Shown one piece after another: positions 1-7,261 of a stretch of 15,692 bases of DNA. A model generated the notes under the pieces. The model worked only from the letters and a program-made list of their open reading frames with translations, did no database searches and was not told the DNA's origin. Position 1 is the stretch's first letter, and every line of letters starts with the position of its first letter. The DNA comes from Candidatus Woesearchaeota archaeon (lineage in GTDB: Archaea > Nanobdellota > Nanobdellia > Woesearchaeales > UBA11576), in NCBI GenBank assembly GCA_019322385.1, contig JAHWIS010000100.1, positions 1 to 15,692 on the forward strand. The letters are read 5' to 3'. The translations under genes and the position numbers were made by a program.

Positions 1-1
1 C

Positions 2-196
2 TGCATGGACATGATAGAAGAGTTCCCATCACAGATAGAGAAGTACTACAAGGTAAAGCACAGCGATGACCCAGAAGAAGTATTAGAACACATCGCCTTG
101 AAGCTCAACAGGCTGAAAAAAGGCGGTCTGCCTGACACAAACGCTGCAGCAAGGATAGTATTAAAGGACTGGCAGGAAGGCAGGATCAGAAAATGA
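2..196 (+). CDS. C-terminal end of HSR1/YlqF-type ribosome-assembly GTPase (partial)
   Basis: The gene runs in from the left edge, so only the last 64 codons or so are visible and the true start is outside the window. The visible tail carries the pattern seen at the end of circularly permuted MMR_HSR1 GTPases of the YlqF/RbgA/Nog2 group: an acidic helix (DDPEEVLEHIALKL), then a KGG-x-PD-x-xAA motif, then the closing helix LKDWQEGRI. This region lies behind the GTPase domain and in YlqF-like proteins contacts ribosomal RNA during large-subunit assembly. None of the G motifs are in view, so the assignment rests on the tail alone. The stop TGA overlaps the next start as ATGA, which points to co-transcription and translational coupling with the phosphatase-like gene. 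Confidence 0.7.
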   Translation, partial: CMDMIEEFPSQIEKYYKVKHSDDPEEVLEHIALKLNRLKKGGLPDTNAAARIVLKDWQEGRIRK

Positions 197-1731
197 ATAA
201 TTCTAAGAAAAAGAAGTTCATAGTCATACAGATTGACGCGTTGCCTCATTCTATTGTCAAGAGATTCCTTGACAAGGGTTCGTGTAGGTTCATGAGAAAG
301 CTCATGAAAAAAAAAGGATACAAGCTCCACAAATACAACTGCGGCATCCCGACAGGGACTGCGCATGTGCAGGCAGGGATAATGTACAATGACAACAGCA
401 TGATCCCTGGCTTCAGGTTCATCGACAAGAAGGCAAAACAGTTCATAAGCTTTGGCAGCCCGCCCAGGGCACGGTATGCTGAGAAAAGGTTCTTCAGCAA
501 GAAGAAAGGGATATTAGAAGGAGGCTCATCATACTCAAACTGTTACAGCGGCGGCGCCAAGCGCTCTGTCATGACTGTCAGCACATTGACAAAGGAAATG
601 CGGGCCAAGTATCAAAGAAAAGGAATCAGATGGTTCTTTCTTTTTTTCAATCCTATCTCAACAGCGCGCGTCCTCTATTACACTGCAGCAGAGCTGTTGA
701 TAGAGGCGATGTGCATCCTCACGCATCCGTTTGTCCGTTTAGTCACAAAAAAAAGAGCGATCTTCGGCTTCCGCATACCAGTACGGAAGTTCATCTTCAA
801 TGTTGGCCTTGCAGAAATAGTCACGACAGGAGTCATACGAGACATCAAGGAGGGCATCCCGAAGATATATGCCAACTACATCAACTTCGACGACATAGGC
901 CACCTGAGACGCCCAAACTCCTTAGCATCATATTTCATTGTGCGCGCTTTGGACAGGAGGGCAAAGAGGATATACAAGCACGCAAAAGGGAAATACGATT
1001 TCTACATAATGTCCGACCATGGCCAGGTCGACGCAATCCCATTCAAGGCCCTGCAGGGCATGGAGCTGAAAAAGTTCGTGAACAAATGCGCAAAAGTGAA
1101 AGAATTCGGCATGCCGAAAGAAAAGAAAAAAGAACAGAGCCTTATCTCCGCTGTCAGGAAACAGACAACTTCTCTTCTAAAATACATATTCTTCCCGATT
1201 ACAGAAGAGCAGAGATACAGGTTCAACTTCAAGGACAAGGAAGCGATATTTGTCGTTGACTCCTGCTCACTCGCACATGTCTATTTCAATCATTCAAAGG
1301 AGCGCCTGGAACAAAACCAGATCGAGAAGAAATATCCCAAGCTCATAGAAAAGCTTGCTAACAACAAGTATATAGGCATTGTCATGGTAAAGCAGGACAG
1401 CAACATAATCCTAATCAACGGCAAGAATAAAATAACAATCACAAAATCATCTGCAAAGATAAAAGGCAATAACTTCCTCAAGAGATACGGCAATGACAAT
1501 CTCCTGATAAAACAACTACGAGAATTCAGCAAACTTAAGTTTGTCGGCGATATTGTCCTGTTCGGCAGGTATGAGAACGGGCTTGCTGTATCATTCATAG
1601 ACCATGTCGGCGCGCACAACGGCATCGGAGGCGACATGAGCTGGCCTTTCTTCCTCTCAAAAGAGAAACACGACTTCTCGAAGACCACGAATGCCAAGGA
1701 TTTGCACAAGATTTTTAAAGAATACCAATAA
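193..1731 (+). CDS. Alkaline phosphatase superfamily metallohydrolase (type I phosphodiesterase-like)
   Basis: A 512-residue protein with the two-metal site of the alkaline phosphatase/nucleotide pyrophosphatase superfamily. It opens with a strand and Asp15 (VIQIDAL). A PTGT segment follows, in which Thr56 aligns with the nucleophile of PTKT-type phosphodiesterases, in front of an AGIMYNDN motif. Asp233 and His237 (FDDIGH), Asp275-His276 (SDHGQ), and His471/His475 (DHVGAH) complete the expected metal ligands. Residues about 145-215 form a hydrophobic/basic insertion that may lie against the membrane. There is no signal peptide, so the active site is probably cytoplasmic. I infer phosphate-ester hydrolysis; the substrate (nucleotide, lipid or sugar phosphate) cannot be read from sequence. 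The start overlaps the upstream GTPase stop by 4 nt (ATGA). Confidence 0.85.
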   Translation: MNNSKKKKFIVIQIDALPHSIVKRFLDKGSCRFMRKLMKKKGYKLHKYNCGIPTGTAHVQAGIMYNDNSMIPGFRFIDKKAKQFISFGSPPRARYAEKRFFSKKKGILEGGSSYSNCYSGGAKRSVMTVSTLTKEMRAKYQRKGIRWFFLFFNPISTARVLYYTAAELLIEAMCILTHPFVRLVTKKRAIFGFRIPVRKFIFNVGLAEIVTTGVIRDIKEGIPKIYANYINFDDIGHLRRPNSLASYFIVRALDRRAKRIYKHAKGKYDFYIMSDHGQVDAIPFKALQGMELKKFVNKCAKVKEFGMPKEKKKEQSLISAVRKQTTSLLKYIFFPITEEQRYRFNFKDKEAIFVVDSCSLAHVYFNHSKERLEQNQIEKKYPKLIEKLANNKYIGIVMVKQDSNIILINGKNKITITKSSAKIKGNNFLKRYGNDNLLIKQLREFSKLKFVGDIVLFGRYENGLAVSFIDHVGAHNGIGGDMSWPFFLSKEKHDFSKTTNAKDLHKIFKEYQ

Positions 1732-1740
1732 CCAAACAAT

Positions 1741-2094
1741 ATGGCATTATCTACACTTGCGATTGTCCTTGCAATTGTATTTGTAGTCGGCGTCCTGCCA
1801 CTTTACCTCATCGTTAGAATATTCGGAGGCAACATAACACTTCTCAAGGCATTGGGCATAAAGATAGTCGCAGCCATAGTGAGCATTCTGCTCGCCTTGT
1901 TCTTAGGATCACTAGGCCCTCTGATAATAGCCATAGTCATGATCCTCATCTACAAAGCAGCGTTCAACCTTAGCATACTCAAAGCTTTCTTTGCATGGCT
2001 TCTCGAGGGCATTGTGATGGCAGCAATAGTCTTCCTATTAGTCTTTTTCGGCCTAATAACACTAAGCGCAAAAGGACTTCTGGCAATATTCTAG
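1741..2094 (+). CDS. Small hydrophobic membrane protein, unknown function
   Basis: A 117-residue protein that is almost wholly hydrophobic. I read about four membrane segments, near residues 5-27, 38-55, 57-72 and 86-107, with few charges (Arg26, Lys36, Lys41, Lys72, Lys81, Glu89). It begins 9 nt after the phosphatase-like gene without a promoter of its own or a clear SD, so it is probably the last gene of that operon. I recognise no family motif. The layout is compatible with a phage-holin-like or DUF-type small membrane protein, but no function is claimed. It converges with the mscS gene, with only 7 nt between the stop codons. Confidence 0.65.
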   Translation: MALSTLAIVLAIVFVVGVLPLYLIVRIFGGNITLLKALGIKIVAAIVSILLALFLGSLGPLIIAIVMILIYKAAFNLSILKAFFAWLLEGIVMAAIVFLLVFFGLITLSAKGLLAIF

Positions 2095-2101
2095 AACAAG
2101 A

Positions 2102-3007
2102 TTATTTCTTTTTCTTCAGATCCTTCTTATACACTATTGTCCTGTATGGGAACGGTATCTCGACACCTTCCTTGTCAAACCGTTTCTTGATTCCCTCAAG
2201 CAGTTGCTTTTCCATGATAAATCCAGACAGCTTGTCATGCACCCAGAAATAAGCCCGCAGCCGTACTGCAAAATCAGCATGCTCAATCACACGAACCGAC
2301 ACCGCAGTCTCTGTCTTGACATATCCTGTTGGATCATACTGCGTGATGAAGTCAGGATGCTTCCTTATTTCCTCTACCATGATCTTCTTTGCCTTGTCGA
2401 CATCTGAGTCATAGCTTATCCCTATATTCATTGTCTGTATGACTTTCTCATCCACAATGCTGTGGTTCATTATCTCGACTTCATTCACCACAGAGTTGGG
2501 TATTATCACGCGATTATTATCCCAGGTCTTTATCACTGTATGCCGCAGTGTTATATCTTCAATAATCCCATAGTGGGCATTTATCGTCACCCTGTCCCCG
2601 ACCCGTATCGGCTCAGATACTGCTAAAAAGATCCCTGACATGATGTTTGCGAACGCCTTCTGCGCTGCAAAGCCCGCTATCACTGCTGCGACTCCTGCGC
2701 CTGCAAGGATAGAGTAAGAGAATGCCCTGAACTCAGGAACTGAATACACGATAGCTGCAAATCCAAGAAGATACACAAGAACTTGTATAACCCTACGAAG
2801 AACGACGAACTTGGTAGTATCTGTCGGTATCTCAGGATGCTCTTTCCTTCTCTTGACTATCTTATTGAAAGCCCGCTTCATCAGCCTGTTGACAAGCGAA
2901 GCGACAAAGAAAGTAACAAACACTATGAACAGTATTATGAATACCCTCCGCCATACAGTGATCTCTGGGCTCACTAAAAACTGCGCAAGTGTCTCTCTTA
3001 TACCCAT
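2102..3007 (-). CDS. mscS: Small-conductance mechanosensitive channel, MscS family
   Basis: A 301-residue MscS-type channel that releases solutes on hypo-osmotic shock. TM1 is near residues 18-38, TM2 68-90, and the Gly/Ala-rich pore helix TM3 95-128 (LAGAGVAAVIAGFAAQKAFA). After it come the beta domain with the family signature SEPIRVGDRV (131-140) and the R-x-IIPNS segment (166-171), then a C-terminal alpha/beta domain ending with the family-typical IPFPYRT. The reading frame is open to an ATG at 3055, but that ATG lies inside the TATA box. The ATG at 3007 has GAGGT just upstream and lies about 27 nt after the predicted transcription start, so I chose it. Length is close to E. coli MscS. 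The C-terminus is a lysine run. Confidence 0.93.
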   Translation of the reverse strand: MGIRETLAQFLVSPEITVWRRVFIILFIVFVTFFVASLVNRLMKRAFNKIVKRRKEHPEIPTDTTKFVVLRRVIQVLVYLLGFAAIVYSVPEFRAFSYSILAGAGVAAVIAGFAAQKAFANIMSGIFLAVSEPIRVGDRVTINAHYGIIEDITLRHTVIKTWDNNRVIIPNSVVNEVEIMNHSIVDEKVIQTMNIGISYDSDVDKAKKIMVEEIRKHPDFITQYDPTGYVKTETAVSVRVIEHADFAVRLRAYFWVHDKLSGFIMEKQLLEGIKKRFDKEGVEIPFPYRTIVYKKDLKKKK

Positions 3008-3054
3008 TCTACCTCTTTTCCCCCAATAGGTTACAAGAACCAACACATATTTCA

Positions 3055-3062
3055 TTTATAAA
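3055..3062 (-). promoter_or_regulatory. TATA box of mscS
   Basis: On the minus strand the sequence reads CATTTATAAATG, preceded by an A-rich BRE-like ACAAAA. A start about 25 nt downstream falls near 3034. That leaves a roughly 27-nt leader containing the GAGGT ribosome site at 3011-3015. Confidence 0.6.
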
Positions 3063-3132
3063 TGTTTTGTAATAACAAGAAAAAGAAAGCTTCCACTAAC
3101 ACAAACCTCATCTTTTGCCGCTCCCCTCAAAA

Positions 3133-3285
3133 TCAATTGTAGCGCTTCTGTCGTGAGAAAGCCTTCGGCCCCCATATCCTCTCTGTCTCTCCGGGCTTGA
3201 TAGCGTCTACCATGCGTTTCAGAAGTGGTCTTCGGTAAGCTCTTTCCACGTCATAGAGATTTGCAGCCATACGTATTTCATACAT
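3133..3285 (-). CDS. 50-residue small protein, unknown
   Basis: A short open frame that simple length cut-offs miss. It starts at ATG 3285 and reads MYEIRMAANLYDVERAYRRP..., ending ...FSRQKRYN before TGA. Two features support it as a real gene. A G-run SD (GGGGGT) lies 7 nt ahead of the ATG, the same pattern as at histone 1 and lemA. A TATA-like TTTAAAAA (3324-3331) is placed so that transcription would begin about 17 nt upstream of the ATG. The protein is basic (many Arg/Lys), has a Tyr-Arg-rich centre and no membrane segment, and is probably a soluble nucleic-acid- or protein-binding peptide. I recognise no family. A second in-frame Met at residue 6 is a possible alternative start. Confidence 0.6.
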   Translation of the reverse strand: MYEIRMAANLYDVERAYRRPLLKRMVDAIKPGETERIWGPKAFSRQKRYN

Positions 3286-3323
3286 GGCTATTACCCCCTA
3301 TAGTGTATATTATGTTTTCCAGG

Positions 3324-3331
3324 TTTTTAAA
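3324..3331 (-). promoter_or_regulatory. TATA box of the 50-residue gene
   Basis: Minus-strand AATATTTAAAAACC, about 40 nt upstream of ATG 3285. This places a start near 3302, immediately in front of the GGGGG ribosome site at 3294-3298. Confidence 0.5.
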
Positions 3332-3462
3332 TATTGCCATATGCCGCGCCCCCTTATTCAAGCCAAATCGCACTAATAGCATAATACAAACCTCAAGAAC
3401 GCTTAAAACAAAGAATCTGAGCACAAAAAGCCTTATTATCCCTTTAAACCCTTAAAAAACAG

Positions 3463-3476
3463 TAAATATTAAATAC
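3463..3476 (+). promoter_or_regulatory. Probable TATA element of histone 1
   Basis: TAAATATTAAATAC is an A/T-only core box. Transcription about 25 nt downstream would begin near 3496, exactly where the leader hairpin (3497-3522) begins. An alternative box, CTTTAAACCCTTAAAAAA, lies just upstream. The remainder of 3286-3548 shows no other gene or RNA that I can support. Confidence 0.4.
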
Positions 3477-3496
3477 CAATACTGACTTAACCCTAA

Positions 3497-3522
3497 AAGC
3501 AAGGCTTAGTGCCTTTATGCTT
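3497..3522 (+). promoter_or_regulatory. Hairpin in histone 1 leader
   Basis: AAGCAAGGC pairs with GCCTT-TAT-GCTT across a TTAGT loop. This gives 5 bp plus 4 bp separated by a 3-nt bulge. It ends 13 nt before the GGGGG ribosome site and sits at the predicted 5' end of the mRNA. It could stabilise the mRNA or control histone translation; that role is inferred. Confidence 0.45.
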
Positions 3523-3548
3523 GCAAAAAAGATTTGGGGGTTAAAAAA

Positions 3549-3764
3549 ATGCCTAAGACACGCGAACATGTGATTCCGCTCGCTATTGCAGAGAGGATCC
3601 TGAAGAACGCTGGCGCGCAGAGAGTAAGCGAAGAAGCAAAAGTGGCTTTCTCTGACATCCTAAGAGAAATAGCTGAGGACATAGGAACACAGGCTTCAAG
3701 GATCTCAAAGCACGCTGGCAGGAAAACAGTCCAGGAAGAGGATATCAAACTGGCTGCTAGGTAA
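3549..3764 (+). CDS. Archaeal histone (HMf family), histone 1
   Basis: A 71-residue histone-fold protein that wraps DNA as dimers and larger assemblies. Against HMfB it keeps the DNA-contact residues Arg16, Lys19 and Arg25, the loop GAQRVSEEA, and the L2 loop HAGRKT (55-60), followed by the EEDIKLA helix. His55, Asp65 and Leu68 match the dimer-dimer interface positions. It has a 4-6 residue N-terminal extension and stops at LAAR, so it lacks the usual basic C-terminal tail. I start at ATG 3549, seven bases after the GGGGGTT ribosome site begins to fade; an in-frame TTG at 3534 lies inside that site and is rejected. It is monocistronic, with a T-rich tract after the stop. Confidence 0.95.
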   Translation: MPKTREHVIPLAIAERILKNAGAQRVSEEAKVAFSDILREIAEDIGTQASRISKHAGRKTVQEEDIKLAAR

Positions 3765-3765
3765 T

Positions 3766-3804
3766 TATTTCTTTATTTTATTCTCTTTTTCTAAAAGAAA
3801 AAAA
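3766..3804 (+). terminator. T-rich terminator after histone 1
   Basis: Clusters of T (ATTTCTTTATTTTATTCTC and TTTTT) directly follow the histone stop. A weak A/T hairpin, TTTTTCT-AAA-AGAAAAA (3786-3802), overlaps them. T-tracts are the usual archaeal termination signal. Confidence 0.5.
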
Positions 3805-3897
3805 CTTTAATTATCTCAAAGATTCCCATAGCGCATTGATCTTGATTTAATTTTCAATTACATCCTCACTCCCCACTGGACATCCTAGGATGAGCTA

Positions 3898-3903
3898 TTT
3901 AAA
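3898..3903 (+). promoter_or_regulatory. TATA box giving a leaderless radical SAM mRNA
   Basis: CTATTTAAAG has its centre about 27 nt upstream of ATG 3927, and there is no purine-rich SD between. The mRNA probably begins at the start codon. Confidence 0.55.
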
Positions 3904-3926
3904 GCATAATAACAATTATTTCTTGC

Positions 3927-5057
3927 ATGGACATAGACAAGGTTCGTAATCTCAGTGATGCAGGGCGGTTTGATCTTGCGTGCGAGTGTACAACCAAGGA
4001 AGCAAGGCAGAAATATACAGAGGATGCTATCCAGCAAGCTACATTAGGGGGCATATACACATCCCATATCACAGATGGAAGGACTGTGAAGCTGTTCAAG
4101 ACATTGATGTCCAACAGTTGCACGCATGACTGCAACTATTGCCAGAACTCCACCACCTGCACCAAACAACAGAAAAGATCGATGTACACACCAGATGAGC
4201 TTGCCAAGGTGTTCATGCATCTTGTGAAGAACCATGAGATAGAAGGATTGTTCATCAGCTCAGGCATTGTCAAGGACGCAGACTACACAACAGAGAAGAT
4301 GATTGAAGCAGTGAAAATAGTGCGCCACAGATACAGGTTCAGGGGATACATACATTTCAAGGTCCTGCCTGGAGTCAGCTATGATAAGATCAAGGAAGCA
4401 AGGCAGTACGCCACAAGATTATCAATCAACATCGAGGCGACAAGCGAACAGAGGATTAATGAGTTCACGAGCATAAAAACATTCAAGTCAGATATACTGA
4501 AAAGACAGGCATGGATAAAGAGGCTCTCCCCTCCGTCAGGACAATCCACCCAGCTTGTTGTAGGCGCTGCAGGCGAGACAGACTGGGAAGTGCTGAAGAT
4601 GATGAGATGGGAGTATGAGAACATGGACCTCTACAGGATGTACTACAGCCCTTTCAACCCATTACACAACACGCCGTTCAAAGACAAATCTCCAGCACCA
4701 AAATGGAGATCCCACAGGCTCTACAATGTCGACTGGCTCTTCCGCAAATACAAATATGATTTCAAGGAACTCAAAGAACTGATCAATGACAATGACATGC
4801 TCCCTAACCAGGATCCGAAGATCACCCATGCAAAGCTGTTCCTTGACAAGCCTGTTGATGTGAAGGAAGCAGGATACAACGAGCTCATCAAGGTCCCGGG
4901 CATAGGATTGAAGACTGCAAAACGCATAGTCGCATCAAGAAAAGGCTTCCCAACACTCAAAAGAAGGCATCTCCATGAGATGGGAACTATACTCAAGCGC
5001 GCAGACCCTTTCATAAAGGTGGACGGATGGACCCAGAGAACCCTGCGTGCGTTCTGA
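3927..5057 (+). CDS. Radical SAM protein with C-terminal helix-hairpin-helix (putative DNA modification/repair type)
   Basis: A 376-residue radical SAM enzyme. The 4Fe-4S cluster ligands are Cys65, Cys69 and Cys72 (CTHDCNYCQN), and an ISSGI segment fits the SAM-binding part of the barrel. The C-terminus carries a helix-hairpin-helix, ELIKVPGIGLKTAKRI (319-334), a non-specific DNA-binding element. This combination and the overall sequence match the family called putative DNA modification/repair radical SAM protein (TIGR03916), whose genes in bacteria often sit beside an unusual uracil-DNA glycosylase. No such partner is in this window. The chemistry is uncharacterised, so a nucleic-acid substrate is an inference from the HhH and the usual partner. 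A TATA box 27 nt upstream and lack of an SD suggest leaderless translation. Confidence 0.88.
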   Translation: MDIDKVRNLSDAGRFDLACECTTKEARQKYTEDAIQQATLGGIYTSHITDGRTVKLFKTLMSNSCTHDCNYCQNSTTCTKQQKRSMYTPDELAKVFMHLVKNHEIEGLFISSGIVKDADYTTEKMIEAVKIVRHRYRFRGYIHFKVLPGVSYDKIKEARQYATRLSINIEATSEQRINEFTSIKTFKSDILKRQAWIKRLSPPSGQSTQLVVGAAGETDWEVLKMMRWEYENMDLYRMYYSPFNPLHNTPFKDKSPAPKWRSHRLYNVDWLFRKYKYDFKELKELINDNDMLPNQDPKITHAKLFLDKPVDVKEAGYNELIKVPGIGLKTAKRIVASRKGFPTLKRRHLHEMGTILKRADPFIKVDGWTQRTLRAF

Positions 5058-5065
5058 CCACAACC

Positions 5066-5090
5066 TTTATAAATAAACCTCTATAAATAA
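5066..5090 (+). promoter_or_regulatory. Tandem TATA boxes of the lemA-htpX operon
   Basis: The nine-base string TATAAATAA occurs at 5068-5076 and again at 5082-5090, 14 bp apart. A start set by the first copy (near 5096) keeps the GTGGGGGTG ribosome site (5104-5112) in the mRNA. A start set by the second would fall within or after that site, so the two copies could give mRNAs of different translatability. Confidence 0.55.
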
Positions 5091-5117
5091 AGCATATTAT
5101 ACTGTGGGGGTGTTTAT

Positions 5118-5675
5118 ATGGCAACTGGATTGATTATTCTTATTGTTGTGGTTGTTGTCCTGATACTGTTCATAATCTTATTGTACAACAGTGTGATCAG
5201 GCTGAACAACCAGGTGAAGAATTCCTGGGCGCAGATAGATGTGCAGCTCAAGCGAAGGGCAGATCTCATCCCGAACCTGATCGAGACTGTCAAGGGCTAT
5301 GCAAAGCATGAGAAAAAGGTTCTCACCGAAGTCACCAAGGCAAGGACAGAATTCCTCAATGCAAGAGGTATGAAGAAGAAGGCAGAAGCATCAAACATGC
5401 TGAGCGACACCTTGAAATCTCTGTTCGCAGTCTCTGAGAACTATCCGCAACTGAAAGCGAATGAGAACTTCATGCAGCTGCAGGAAGAGCTCAGCGGGAC
5501 TGAGAACAAGATTGCATACTCAAGGCAGCATTACAACGACATGGTGATGCAGTTCAACACCAAGATACAGGTGTTCCCGAACAATGTCGTGGCGAACATG
5601 CTGAAATTCAAGGCAAAGGAATCCTTTGAGGCTCCTGCAGAGGCCAAGAAGGTCGTCAAGGTAAAGTTCGACTGA
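5118..5675 (+). CDS. lemA: LemA family membrane protein
   Basis: A 185-residue LemA protein. One N-terminal membrane helix (about 3-23, Val/Ile/Leu rich) is followed by the conserved block NNQVKNSWAQIDVQLKRRAD (30-49), then LIPNLIETVKGYAKHE, and a helical bundle with ARTEFLNA. A YSRQHYND motif lies near 134-141. The family consensus places the short N-terminus outside and the helical domain on the membrane. Its role is still vague; it is regularly found beside HtpX-type proteases, as here, with htpX starting one base after the lemA stop. The start is fixed by GGGGGTG upstream. The tail is Lys/Ala rich. Confidence 0.95.
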   Translation: MATGLIILIVVVVVLILFIILLYNSVIRLNNQVKNSWAQIDVQLKRRADLIPNLIETVKGYAKHEKKVLTEVTKARTEFLNARGMKKKAEASNMLSDTLKSLFAVSENYPQLKANENFMQLQEELSGTENKIAYSRQHYNDMVMQFNTKIQVFPNNVVANMLKFKAKESFEAPAEAKKVVKVKFD

Positions 5676-5676
5676 A

Positions 5677-6594
5677 ATGGCAAAGCTCAATATCTATGAC
5701 CAGGTCAGGAGCAATAAGCGAAAGTCCTGGTTCTTGTTCTTTTTTTTCATAATACTTATCAGCGCATTAGGCGTAGCCTTTGGTTTCTATTTCGGCTCTC
5801 CCATCTTCGGCACTGCAATAGCTGCGACAATAGCAATTGTCTACGGCCTCATAGCATATTATTCCGGCGCCAAGATGATACTGAAGATGTCTGGCGCAAG
5901 GCCTGTCACAAAAAAAGAGTTCCCTCACTTATACCATACAGTAGAAGGCCTTGCTCTTGCAGCAGGTGTCCCAAAGCCGAAATGCTATGTCATCGACGAC
6001 ACTGCTCTCAATGCATTCGCGACTGGCCGCGACCCAAAGCACGCAGCAGTCACAGTCACCACAGGCCTCTTGAAAGTCATGAACCGCCAGGAATTGGAAG
6101 GAGTCATAGCGCATGAGATGTCGCATGTAAAGAACCTTGACATCCGCATGATGATGCTTGCTGCTGTCATGGTCGGTGTCGTCACCCTTATCTCTGATTT
6201 CATGTTCCGCTCATTCCTTTGGGGAGGCCATGGAAGATCAAGGGACAGGAGCAGTGGAGGAGGCGGCAATATAGGGATTATCCTGATAGCTGTCGCTGTG
6301 ATCCTAGCGATCCTCGCGCCTATCGTAGCTCAACTGATCAAACTCGCCATCTCAAGGAAAAGAGAGTTCCTTGCAGATGCAAACGGAGCCATGCTCACAA
6401 GATATCCGCCAGGGCTTGCCTCAGCACTCACTAAGATCAGGCAGGACCCAGACCCTCTCGTAGACAAGGCAAACAAGGCAACAGCCCATCTTTTCATCTC
6501 AACACCATTCAGAAAGACAAAGAGCATCATGTCGCGCGCTTTCGCGACACATCCTGACATAAACGAACGCATCCGAAGGCTTAAGAAGATGTAA
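5677..6594 (+). CDS. htpX: HtpX-type membrane zinc metalloprotease (peptidase M48)
   Basis: A 305-residue M48B protease that degrades damaged or misfolded membrane proteins. Two N-terminal membrane helices (about 17-37 and 42-63) precede the cytosolic protease domain. Zinc ligands His146 and His150 with catalytic Glu147 form HEMSH; the third ligand is Glu230 in REFLADANGA. Two more membrane helices fall at about 158-181 and 198-224, around a Gly/Ser/Arg-rich linker (GGHGRSRDRSSGGGG). The C-terminal THPDINERIRRL motif is typical for the family. All catalytic residues are present, so it should be active. It is probably co-expressed with lemA as a membrane quality-control pair. It converges with the lipoprotein gene, 14 nt away. 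Confidence 0.96.
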   Translation: MAKLNIYDQVRSNKRKSWFLFFFFIILISALGVAFGFYFGSPIFGTAIAATIAIVYGLIAYYSGAKMILKMSGARPVTKKEFPHLYHTVEGLALAAGVPKPKCYVIDDTALNAFATGRDPKHAAVTVTTGLLKVMNRQELEGVIAHEMSHVKNLDIRMMMLAAVMVGVVTLISDFMFRSFLWGGHGRSRDRSSGGGGNIGIILIAVAVILAILAPIVAQLIKLAISRKREFLADANGAMLTRYPPGLASALTKIRQDPDPLVDKANKATAHLFISTPFRKTKSIMSRAFATHPDINERIRRLKKM

Positions 6595-6608
6595 GAACTG
6601 AGATAACA

Positions 6609-7220
6609 TCACTCGCACAAGAACTTGATTTCTATCGCGTGTTCTACTGTCTTAAAAGAAAGAGTATTCTTGTTCTCGCTGCCGAGCGGAGTCAGCCCTG
6701 TGCGCAAGAACCTGCTGACCCGCACATCATTCACAAGATCAAAGTCGCACACTGCAGTCTGGCCTGGCGAGATGCTTTTCTTGCCGCATGCGCTGATCAT
6801 CTGCGCGTCAGTCACCTGCAATGCATTCAGCACGACAATAGGATGGTCATACTTTTCCCTGTCGCTGTAAGACACTGACCTGAACACCCACTCTTTCTGC
6901 TCATTATTCAACACCTTGAAAGAAAATTTCTTAGGATTTTCCTCTTCAAAATCACAGATAACATCAGATACTATTGTCGCCTCTTCCTCTTTGATGTCAG
7001 TAGAGCCAAGCGCGAGCTGCTTCTCTTCCTGCACAGTTGCATCCTCTTCATCCTCTTCTTCCATCTCCTCTGCAGCTTCTACCTGCTCCTGCTCATCTAC
7101 CTCTCCATCAATGACTGGCGAAACATCATCGTCCAAAGGCATCTTCTCACACGCGCATCCTGCAAGAAAAAGAGATACAAGAATCAACACAAAAAGAATC
7201 AATGGATTGGCATTTCTCAT
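6609..7220 (-). CDS. Secreted lipoprotein with acidic linker, unknown function
   Basis: A 203-residue protein with a lipoprotein signal peptide: a short basic start, a hydrophobic stretch (7-20) and the lipobox LAGC with Cys22 as the acylation site. Residues about 29-80 are an acidic, low-complexity linker rich in Glu and Asp (for example EEMEEEDEEDA). The rest (about 82-203) looks like a beta-rich folded domain with cysteines at about positions 89, 144, 158 and 202 that could form disulfides outside the cell. The domain might be an Ig-like or transglutaminase-neighbour beta sandwich, but I recognise no family. A TATA box about 29 nt upstream and no SD suggest leaderless translation. Confidence 0.75.
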   Translation of the reverse strand: MRNANPLILFVLILVSLFLAGCACEKMPLDDDVSPVIDGEVDEQEQVEAAEEMEEEDEEDATVQEEKQLALGSTDIKEEEATIVSDVICDFEEENPKKFSFKVLNNEQKEWVFRSVSYSDREKYDHPIVVLNALQVTDAQMISACGKKSISPGQTAVCDFDLVNDVRVSRFLRTGLTPLGSENKNTLSFKTVEHAIEIKFLCE

Positions 7221-7244
7221 TCTACAACATCATAAGCATGCAGA

Positions 7245-7253
7245 ATATATAAA
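7245..7253 (-). promoter_or_regulatory. TATA box of the lipoprotein gene
   Basis: Minus-strand TTTATATAT, centred about 29 nt ahead of ATG 7220. There is no SD between, which fits a leaderless or nearly leaderless mRNA. Confidence 0.5.
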
Positions 7254-7261
7254 CATTATGA

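Noticed and set aside
630..1259. 209-codon plus-strand frame inside the phosphatase-like gene
   Set aside because: It is Arg/His/Pro-rich without motifs and fully overlaps a gene with complete superfamily motifs; it is a frame shadow.
3008..3055. 16-residue longer N-terminus for MscS
   Set aside because: The upstream ATG lies in the TATA box, ahead of the expected transcription start; ATG 3007 has GAGGT.
3056..3115. 19-codon minus-strand ORF (MRFVLVEAFFFLLL...) between the 50-codon gene and mscS
   Set aside because: It overlaps the mscS TATA box, its SD spacing is long, and its T-rich codons look like a terminator or chance.
3225..3455. 76-codon plus-strand frame
   Set aside because: It lacks an SD or suitable TATA box and runs through the promoter regions of the 50-codon gene.
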